Positions 7,106-12,324 of a DNA stretch of 12,324 nt are shown here, piece after piece; within the stretch, counting starts at the first letter, position 1; each line of letters starts with the position of its first letter. Below the pieces are notes generated by a model, which saw nothing but the letters and a program-made list of their open reading frames with translations, did not search any database and was not told where the DNA came from. The stretch covers positions 1 to 12,324 of the forward strand of contig JBELIU010000069.1 in NCBI GenBank assembly GCA_042090735.1. The letters run 5' to 3'. The DNA comes from Novosphingopyxis sp042090735 (lineage in GTDB: Bacteria; Pseudomonadota; Alphaproteobacteria; Sphingomonadales; Sphingomonadaceae). Both the position numbers and the translations under genes were made by a program.

Positions 7106-7131
7106 GTGCTTCGACAAGCTCAGCACGAACG
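7106..7131 (-). repeat. REP-like palindrome, copy 2 (inverted)
   Basis: Read on the minus strand it begins CGTTCGTGCTGAGCTTGTCG and ends AAGCAC, matching copy 1 except at two stem pairs and one loop base. On the plus strand GTGCT (7106-7110) pairs with AGCAC (7122-7126). Both stem differences from copy 1 are compensated on the other arm. The two inverted copies are 43 bp apart, a BIME-like arrangement. Confidence 0.8.
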
Positions 7132-7149
7132 GATTCGGAGACGGGCAAC

Positions 7150-7179
7150 AAAAAGGGGCAGGAGAATATCCCCTGCCCC
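7150..7179 (-). terminator. Rho-independent terminator of the permease gene
   Basis: On the minus strand a perfect 8-bp GC-rich stem (GGGGCAGG / CCTGCCCC, pairing 7179-7172 with 7162-7155) has a 9-nt loop and is followed immediately by five T (7154 to 7150). It begins 24 bp beyond the permease stop codon. Stem plus T-run make this a textbook intrinsic terminator. It separates the permease transcript from the reductase gene downstream. Confidence 0.9.
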
Positions 7180-7202
7180 AATATGCTCTTCTCGATCCGC
7201 AA

Positions 7203-8759
7203 TCAGCTCCGCGGCGGCACCGGTTCGGGCGGCGCGTCGCTATCCAGCTCCGGTACCTCGATGATGCCGCGCGCCACGTTGCTCTTGCGGTACCCGTAGA
7301 GGAAATAGATCACCAGGCCGATCCCGCCCCAGACGGGCAGCACCAGCATCGCCTCCACCGGCAGGCTGACATACAGGCCCACAGTGCCGACGATGGCAAG
7401 CGGCGCGACGATCCAGATGAACGGCGTCCGGAACGGGCGCTCGCGGTCCGGCTGCGTGCGGCGCAGGATCAGCACCGACAGCGCCACCATGAAGAAGGCG
7501 AAGAGCGTGCCCGAGTTGGAGATATCGGCCAGCTTGCCCACCGGCAGGAACGCCGCGAAAGCGGCCACCGCAACGCCGGTGATCATGGTGATGACGTGCG
7601 GCGTGTTCCACTTGGGGTGGATCTTGGCCAAGCCCGTGGGCAGCAGCCCGTCGCGCGACATCACGAAGAAGATACGCGTCTGGCCGAACAGCATGATCAG
7701 GATTACCGAAGGCAGGCCCAGGAACGCGGCGATACCGATGGCATTGCCGAGCCAGGGATGCCCCGCCTCACGCAGCACGAAGGCCAGCGCTTCCTTGGAA
7801 CAGACCAGCGGTTCGCGGCCCATCGCAAGCAGGCTCTGGCACTGTTCGGCAAAGGGCGTGGAGCCGGGCTGCAGCAACGCGCCGCCCGCGCCGACGATCG
7901 GCTGCGCGCCGACGGTGCCGATCGCGCCGGCCGAAACCAGCAGATAGAACACCGTGCAGATGCCGAGCGCGCCGATCAGGCCGATCGGCACGTTGCGCTG
8001 CGGGTTCACCGTTTCCTCCGCCGCCGTGGAGACTGCATCGAAACCGACATAGGCGAAGAAGATCGAAGCTGCCGCGCCCAGTGCGCCAAGGCCGGAACCG
8101 AGCCCAGGACCGGTCCAGCCATTGGGCATGAACGGCTGGAAATTCTGCCCGTTCAGCATGGGAAGGGTGATGACGATGAAGATGACGAGCGCGGTCACTT
8201 TCACGGTCACCAGCACGGCGTTTACGCGCGCGCTCTCGGTCGTCCCGATCATCAGCAAACCGGTGATCACCAGCGCGATCAGCATAGCCGGCAGGTTGAT
8301 GAAGCCGCCCGGCGCGTAGAAGCCCTGCGTCAGCGCGGGTGGAAGGTTTATCCCCGCATTCGCCAACAAGCCGACGAAATAGCCCGACCAGCCGACCGAA
8401 ACAGCGCTGGCCGACACCGCATATTCCAGGATCAGCGCGAAGCCGACCATCCAGGCCAAAAGCTCGCCCATCACGGCATAGGTATAAGTGTAGGCAGACC
8501 CGGCCACCGGCACCATCGATGCCAGTTCGGAGTAACAGAGTGCGGCGACAGCGCACACGAGGCCGGCAATGACAAAACTCCACATCATGCCGGGGCCCGC
8601 TTTCTGCGCGGCCTCCGATGTCAGCACGAAAATGCCGGTGCCGATGATCGCGCCGACGCCGAGCAGCGTCAGCTGCCACGGCCCGAGGGTGCGCGTGAGC
8701 GATTTCTTTTCCGCCGTTGCGAGAATCGCATCGAGCGGCTTTACGCGTCCGAATATCAT
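7203..8759 (-). CDS. Amino acid permease, APC superfamily (CAT/YfnA type)
   Basis: Inner-membrane secondary transporter for amino acids, 518 residues from the chosen ATG at 8759 (MIFGRVKPLD). That start begins at the conserved N-terminus and has a GGGAGAGG (8771-8778) upstream at a somewhat long 11-nt spacing. The open frame continues further upstream, but that extension is low-complexity, antisense-like sequence and runs into the divergent gene. About 12 membrane segments are seen. The first carries the substrate-binding APC motif GAIIGTGIFVLTSEAA (about 36-51). Helix 6 has FFAYVGFDAVSTAAEE (244-259), with NPQRNVPIG after it. The extracytoplasmic loop around 290-325 carries two cysteines (C307, C320) that could form a disulfide. 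The C-terminal tail is short, acidic and proline-rich. Specificity (cationic or broad) cannot be read from sequence. An intrinsic terminator follows at 7150-7179. Confidence 0.95.
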   Translation of the reverse strand: MIFGRVKPLDAILATAEKKSLTRTLGPWQLTLLGVGAIIGTGIFVLTSEAAQKAGPGMMWSFVIAGLVCAVAALCYSELASMVPVAGSAYTYTYAVMGELLAWMVGFALILEYAVSASAVSVGWSGYFVGLLANAGINLPPALTQGFYAPGGFINLPAMLIALVITGLLMIGTTESARVNAVLVTVKVTALVIFIVITLPMLNGQNFQPFMPNGWTGPGLGSGLGALGAAASIFFAYVGFDAVSTAAEETVNPQRNVPIGLIGALGICTVFYLLVSAGAIGTVGAQPIVGAGGALLQPGSTPFAEQCQSLLAMGREPLVCSKEALAFVLREAGHPWLGNAIGIAAFLGLPSVILIMLFGQTRIFFVMSRDGLLPTGLAKIHPKWNTPHVITMITGVAVAAFAAFLPVGKLADISNSGTLFAFFMVALSVLILRRTQPDRERPFRTPFIWIVAPLAIVGTVGLYVSLPVEAMLVLPVWGGIGLVIYFLYGYRKSNVARGIIEVPELDSDAPPEPVPPRS

Positions 8760-8884
8760 GAAGGTGTGGACCTCTCCCTGGAACGCGAAGGCCCACCCAC
8801 CACGTCCGGCATACAGCCGACCGAATCCCTTATGCCGATTTACGCCGCTTGCAATGGGAAAAGCGGTGGGGGAAGACGGCTTCC

Positions 8885-9427
8885 ATGACCTCATCGAGCC
8901 AGCTCCGCCCGTGCGTTTCCCGCCACGCTTTTCTCCGTCACGCCAAAAGCCGGCGCGCGATGCTTGCGCTGGCGTTTTCGGCAAGTTTGCTGATGACTGC
9001 GGCATGCGCTCCGATCAGCTCTGCTGAACGCACCGGTGCGCCCTTGGTGCGGCTTACCCCCGAGCAGGCGGTGATGAATGCTGCCGAAGTGGCGCCGCAA
9101 GGTGTCAGCGGCCTGTTCGAGATGACAGTGCGCGCCAGCGGAGTCGCCGATGGCGGACGCCTTTATCTCAATTCGCAGGCCGATTATCGCGATCCGCGCA
9201 ATATGAGCGTCGTTTTGACGCCTGCCTTGCAGACGGAGCTGCGCGCGCGTTTCGGCGCGGGGCCGGGTTCGTTTCTGCAAGGAAAACGCATTGCGGTTCG
9301 GGGCACGGCGCGGCGCGTGCGTATCGCTTTCACTGCCAACGGTCGGCCCACTCAAAAATATTACTATCAGACCCATCTCGTTCTGGAGCGCGCGAGCGAC
9401 CTCAGCGTGGCGCCCCCGCCGATCTGA
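8885..9427 (+). CDS. Small secreted/lipoprotein of unknown function with OB-fold-like C-terminal region
   Basis: About 180 residues from ATG 8885, which has a GGGGGAAG (8868-8875) upstream. ATG 8849 gives 12 more residues and has no ribosome site. ATG 8960 would remove the basic n-region. After a long Arg/His/Lys-rich start comes a hydrophobic stretch (MLALAFSASLLMTAAC), ending in a lipobox-like TAAC with Cys 41 (T at -3 is unusual). Export and lipid attachment are likely but not certain. The mature part has the sequence RLYLNSQADYRDPRNMSVVL, then LQGKRIAVRGTARRVRI, then KYYYQTHLVLE. To me this resembles small OB-fold-like domains of exported proteins with an LNSxxDYRDP motif. No enzyme motif is visible. 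It is divergent from the permease with 125 bp between starts, and followed by another lipoprotein on the same strand. Confidence 0.82.
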   Translation: MTSSSQLRPCVSRHAFLRHAKSRRAMLALAFSASLLMTAACAPISSAERTGAPLVRLTPEQAVMNAAEVAPQGVSGLFEMTVRASGVADGGRLYLNSQADYRDPRNMSVVLTPALQTELRARFGAGPGSFLQGKRIAVRGTARRVRIAFTANGRPTQKYYYQTHLVLERASDLSVAPPPI

Positions 9428-9475
9428 TCGTCGCGCCCCGCCCATTGGCTGCGCGCGGCCTCGAGCCAGCGGACA

Positions 9476-9493
9476 AAGGCGGAACTCCGCCTT
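9476..9493 (+). terminator. Stem-loop after the small lipoprotein gene
   Basis: A perfect 7-bp stem AAGGCGG / CCGCCTT with the 4-nt loop AACT begins 49 bp after the stop at 9427. No T-run follows, so it is at best a weak terminator or mRNA 3' end hairpin. Confidence 0.35.
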
Positions 9494-9577
9494 GTATCGC
9501 CGCGTTATGCGGGCTCGCCCGCCGATAAACTTCCGGCCTCCGCTGGATCGGTTTGGGCCTCAAGAAAGGTCTTCCCC

Positions 9578-10339
9578 ATGCGATTGATCAAACTCGCCCT
9601 CTCCGGCGTCGGTATGGCCGCGCTTGCCGCCTGCAGCGGCGGCGGCGAACAGCCCGAAGCACAGCCGTCCACCGAAGCGGCTGCCGATGCTGGCGCGGCG
9701 CAGGCACCCGCCGTCGCCGCCGACCATGTGCGCGGCGCGCTGACAGCGATGACCGATGCATCGCTCACCGTGCAAACCTATGATGGACAGAGCGTGGACG
9801 TGCCGACCGGCAACGACACCGCTTACGCCTGGGTGGTTCCGGCAACGCTCGCCGACGTAAAGGACGGCGACTTCATCGGCACCGCGACGACGGGCCCGAA
9901 GGACGCGCTGCGCGCCGTGGAAGTGGTGATATTCCCCGAATCCATGCGCGGTAGCGGCGAAGGCCATTATGAATGGGATACGCCCGGCGTGATGGCGGCC
10001 AGCGGCGGTGGCAACGGCGGATCCAGCGCGATGACGAATGGTACGGTCCGGCAGCAGAGCGCCATGACCAACGGCACCGTTCAGCAGCAAAGCGCCATGA
10101 CCAACGGCACGGTGACGGACGCGACCAGCGCTGGCAATGCCGGAAAGGCGCTGACCATCGCCTATGAAGGCGGCACCGCCGAGGTCGCCGTTCCCGAAGG
10201 TACACCGATCGTGCGCTTCGAACCTGCGGACCGATCCATCCTGAAGGCGGGCCAGAAGCTTTTCATCAAGAAGCCCGGCGATGCAGCCGCGGCGCAGTTC
10301 GTCGCTGTCGGCAAGGACGGTCTAACCCCGCCGATGTAA
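9578..10339 (+). CDS. Lipoprotein of unknown function with three SAMTNGTV tandem repeats
   Basis: 253 residues from ATG 9578, with AAAGG (9565-9569) 8 nt upstream. The signal peptide MRLIKLALSGVGMAALAAC ends in the lipobox LAAC (Cys 19), so this is a lipoprotein of the cell envelope. A Gly/Glu/Ala-rich linker follows. A first beta-rich domain spans about 50-125 (VRGALTAMTDASLTVQTYDG, ending AVEVVIFPESMRGSGEGHYE). A glycine-rich segment leads to three 11-residue repeats (150-182). A second beta-rich domain is at about 188-248 (LTIAYEGGTAEVAVPEGTP, VRFEPADRSILKAGQKLFI). I recognise the GEGHY...MTNGTV...PADRS pattern as a conserved proteobacterial protein type, similar in feel to DUF5666-like beta domains, but I know no function for it. 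A strong stem-loop follows at 10386-10414. Confidence 0.88.
   Translation: MRLIKLALSGVGMAALAACSGGGEQPEAQPSTEAAADAGAAQAPAVAADHVRGALTAMTDASLTVQTYDGQSVDVPTGNDTAYAWVVPATLADVKDGDFIGTATTGPKDALRAVEVVIFPESMRGSGEGHYEWDTPGVMAASGGGNGGSSAMTNGTVRQQSAMTNGTVQQQSAMTNGTVTDATSAGNAGKALTIAYEGGTAEVAVPEGTPIVRFEPADRSILKAGQKLFIKKPGDAAAAQFVAVGKDGLTPPM
10025..10123 (+). repeat. Three in-frame 33-bp tandem repeats coding SAMTNGTV + 3 residues
   Basis: Units at 10025-10057, 10058-10090 and 10091-10123 encode SAMTNGTVRQQ, SAMTNGTVQQQ and SAMTNGTVTDA. Units 2 and 3 share their first 20 bases exactly. Unit 1 differs from unit 2 at six of the eight core codons, every change synonymous. Confidence 0.92.
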
Positions 10340-10385
10340 GGCAGTTTCGACAGAACACCACGGAAGCACATCTTCCGAAGACAGT

Positions 10386-10414
10386 GCGCGGGCCGGCCAT
10401 GTTCCGGCCCGCGC
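10386..10414 (+). terminator. Perfect 11-bp GC-rich stem-loop between the lipoprotein gene and lepA
   Basis: GCGCGGGCCGG (10386-10396) pairs without mismatch with CCGGCCCGCGC (10404-10414) around a 7-nt loop CCATGTT. It starts 46 bp after the lipoprotein stop and ends 61 bp before the lepA start. The following bases (CAATGG) contain no T-run. It may be a terminator of the T-less type or an mRNA stability hairpin. A smaller hairpin CGGAAG / CTTCCG (10361-10377) precedes it. Confidence 0.5.
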
Positions 10415-10475
10415 CAATGGCACCGCCACATGCCGGATGACAGCCGCGCCCGCGCAGGCTATTTGCGCGCTCGAC

Positions 10476-12296
10476 ATGACAGACCTCTCCAAAATCCGCA
10501 ATTTCTCGATCATCGCGCATATCGACCATGGCAAGTCCACCCTGGCCGATCGCCTCATCCAGTTGACCGGCGGGCTGACCGAGCGCGAGATGTCGAGCCA
10601 GGTGCTCGACAATATGGATATCGAGCGCGAGCGCGGCATCACCATCAAGGCGCAGACCGTGCGGCTGGATTACACCGCGCAGAATGGCGAGACCTACGAG
10701 CTGAACCTCATGGACACGCCCGGTCATGTCGACTTCGCCTATGAGGTCAGCCGCAGCCTGGCCGCGTGCGAGGGCGCGCTGCTGGTGGTGGACGCGGCGC
10801 AGGGCGTGGAGGCACAGACGCTGGCGAACGTCTACCAGTCGATCGAGCATGACCATGAGATCGTCTCTGTCATCAACAAGATCGACCTGCCTGCCGCCGA
10901 GCCGGACAAGGTCCGGACCGAGATCGAGGATATAGTCGGCATCGGCGCCCATGGCCCGTGGCAGGACGGCGGCGCGGTGCTCGCCAGCGCGAAGTCCGGC
11001 ATCGGCATGGAAGAGGTGCTGGAAGCCATCGTTCATCGTATCCCCCCGCCGACGGGGGACCGCGACGCGCCGTTGAAGGCCATGCTCGTCGACAGCTGGT
11101 ACGATCCCTATCTGGGCGTCGTCATCCTGGTGCGCGTCATGGACGGCGTGCTGAAGAAGGGCATGAACATCCGCTTCATGCAGCAGGGTTCGCAGCATCT
11201 GGTGGACCGCGTGGGCTGCATGAAGCCCAAGATCACCCAGCTGCCCGAACTTGGCCCCGGCGAGATCGGCTTCATCACCGCGCAGATCAAGGAGGTGGCT
11301 GATACCGCGGTGGGCGACACCATCACCACCGTGAAGGGCGGCGCGGACAAGGCGCTGCCGGGCTTCAAGGAAGTGCAGTCGGTGGTGTTCTGCGGCCTCT
11401 TTCCGGTCGACGCGGCGGATTTCGAGAAACTGCGCGAAAGCATCGGCCGCCTGCGCCTCAACGACGCCAGCTTCACCTTCGAGATGGAAACGAGCGCGGC
11501 CTTGGGCTTCGGCTTCCGCTGCGGCTTCCTGGGCTTGCTGCATTTGGAGATCATCCAGGAGCGCCTCACCCGCGAATATGATCTCGATCTCATCACCACC
11601 GCGCCGTCCGTCGTCTACCGCATGACGATGACCGACGGCAGCGTGCAATATCTCCACAATCCCGCCGATTATCCCGATCCCGTCCATATCGATCATATGG
11701 AGGAGCCCTGGATCAAGGCGACCATCTACACGCCGGACGATTATCTCGGCTCCATCCTGAAGCTGTGTCAGGACCGGCGCGGCATCCAGACGGAGCTGAC
11801 CTATGTCGGCGGCCGCGCGCAGGTGGTGTACGAGCTGCCGCTGAACGAGGTCGTGTTCGATTTCTACGACCGTCTGAAGTCGATATCGCGCGGCTATGCC
11901 AGCTTCGATTACGAGCAGATCGGCCTGCGCGAAGGCGATCTCGTCAAGATGAACATCCTGGTGAACAACGAGCCGGTCGACGCGCTCGGCATGGTCGTCC
12001 ACCGCCAGCAAGCCGAAATCCGCGGCCGCCAGCTGTGCGAGCGCCTGAAGGACCTGATCCCCCGCCATTTGTTCAAAATCCCGATTCAGGCCGCCATCGG
12101 CGCCAAGGTGATCGCCCGCGAGACGATCAGCGCGATGCGCAAGGACGTAACCGCCAAATGCTATGGCGGCGACATTAGCCGGAAGAAGAAGCTGCTGGAA
12201 AAGCAGAAAAAGGGCAAAGCGAAGATGCGGGAGTACGGGAATGTCAGCATCCCGCAGGAGGCGTTCATTGCCGCGCTGAGGATGGGGGAGGAGTGA
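10476..12296 (+). CDS. lepA: Elongation factor 4 (LepA), ribosomal back-translocase GTPase
   Basis: Translation GTPase that acts on the ribosome, reported to promote back-translocation and to aid ribosome assembly; cytoplasmic and membrane-associated. It has 606 residues, matching the family's roughly 600. The start is ATG 10476 (MTDLSKIRNFSIIAHIDHGK), where LepA homologues begin. ATG 10437 is in frame 13 codons earlier, and neither has a good Shine-Dalgarno. GTPase motifs: G1 AHIDHGKS (14-21), G2 region RERGITI, G3 DTPGH (80-84), G4 NKID (134-137), G5 SAK (171-173). Domain II and the EF-G-like domains III and V follow (GFGFRCGFLGLLHLEI). The LepA-specific C-terminal domain ends with the Lys-rich SRKKKLLEKQKKGKAKM and then VSIPQEAFIAAL. 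The gene looks complete and ordinary. No lepB follows within the 28 bases left in the window. Confidence 0.98.
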   Translation: MTDLSKIRNFSIIAHIDHGKSTLADRLIQLTGGLTEREMSSQVLDNMDIERERGITIKAQTVRLDYTAQNGETYELNLMDTPGHVDFAYEVSRSLAACEGALLVVDAAQGVEAQTLANVYQSIEHDHEIVSVINKIDLPAAEPDKVRTEIEDIVGIGAHGPWQDGGAVLASAKSGIGMEEVLEAIVHRIPPPTGDRDAPLKAMLVDSWYDPYLGVVILVRVMDGVLKKGMNIRFMQQGSQHLVDRVGCMKPKITQLPELGPGEIGFITAQIKEVADTAVGDTITTVKGGADKALPGFKEVQSVVFCGLFPVDAADFEKLRESIGRLRLNDASFTFEMETSAALGFGFRCGFLGLLHLEIIQERLTREYDLDLITTAPSVVYRMTMTDGSVQYLHNPADYPDPVHIDHMEEPWIKATIYTPDDYLGSILKLCQDRRGIQTELTYVGGRAQVVYELPLNEVVFDFYDRLKSISRGYASFDYEQIGLREGDLVKMNILVNNEPVDALGMVVHRQQAEIRGRQLCERLKDLIPRHLFKIPIQAAIGAKVIARETISAMRKDVTAKCYGGDISRKKKLLEKQKKGKAKMREYGNVSIPQEAFIAALRMGEE

Positions 12297-12324
12297 GCCT
12301 AGTAGGAGCTACGTGGTCATTTCC

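Noticed and set aside
8845..8866. Inverted repeat CCGCTT/AAGCGG between the divergent permease and lipoprotein genes
   Set aside because: Only 6 bp with a 10-nt loop in GC-rich DNA; easily chance, and not tied to a recognisable promoter.
8760..9005. N-terminal extension of the permease to 9005
   Set aside because: It lacks a ribosome site, adds non-family sequence and overlaps the divergent lipoprotein gene; the family-like start is at 8759.
10266..12068. 600-residue open frame antisense to lepA
   Set aside because: It covers a highly conserved lepA with codon-shadow composition (His, Asp, Gln and Arg rich), no recognisable domain and no ribosome site. It is an antisense artefact of high GC.
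12302..12312. Small hairpin GTAG-GAG-CTAC after lepA
   Set aside because: Four base pairs only, and the window ends before any T-run could be seen.

Overview
The window is high-GC DNA with the gene content and codon style of an alphaproteobacterium, most likely order Sphingomonadales (Erythrobacter/Sphingomonas type). The clues are the TonB-receptor style, an FprA-like ferredoxin-NADP reductase, a LepA that begins MTDLSKIRNF, and intergenic palindromes of the type I recall from sphingomonad genomes. The taxonomic call is inference, because there is no rRNA or other marker here. Most of the region looks like ordinary chromosomal housekeeping sequence. It has no phage genes, transposase, CRISPR array or tRNA, and no gene-free stretch exceeds 300 bases.

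Left part (1-3045). A leftward TonB-dependent receptor of the ferric-dicitrate (FecA) style runs off the left edge. Its upstream region holds a good sigma70-like promoter whose -35 box is overlapped by a Fur-box-like palindrome, so iron repression is likely. Transcribed the other way is a two-gene potassium uptake unit: ktrB (ion-conducting TrkH/KtrB subunit) followed by ktrA (RCK gating subunit). KtrA begins at a TTG codon inside the end of ktrB. The ktrB gene is broken by a 10-N assembly gap plus about 100 bases of extra sequence that folds into a nested palindrome. The flanking pieces would join into a normal-length KtrB with only a few bases missing, so this is either an inserted palindromic element or a misassembly at a repeat.

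Middle part (3046-7202). A large GAF-PAS-PAS-GGDEF-EAL protein with intact GGDEF and EAL signatures makes and/or degrades cyclic di-GMP. It faces a convergent FprA/adrenodoxin-reductase-type flavoprotein. Upstream of that reductase lie a 7-bp leader stem-loop, an inverted pair of REP-like palindromes with compensatory stem changes, and a clear Rho-independent terminator belonging to the next gene.

Right part (7203-12324). A leftward amino-acid permease of the APC/CAT family is divergent from a small probable lipoprotein with an OB-fold-like pattern. Then come a second lipoprotein carrying three tandem SAMTNGTV repeats, a long GC-rich stem-loop, and complete lepA (elongation factor 4).

I see no clear multi-gene novel system. 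The points most worth a second look are the palindromic sequence inside ktrB, the covarying REP pair, and the octapeptide repeat conserved only at the protein level.
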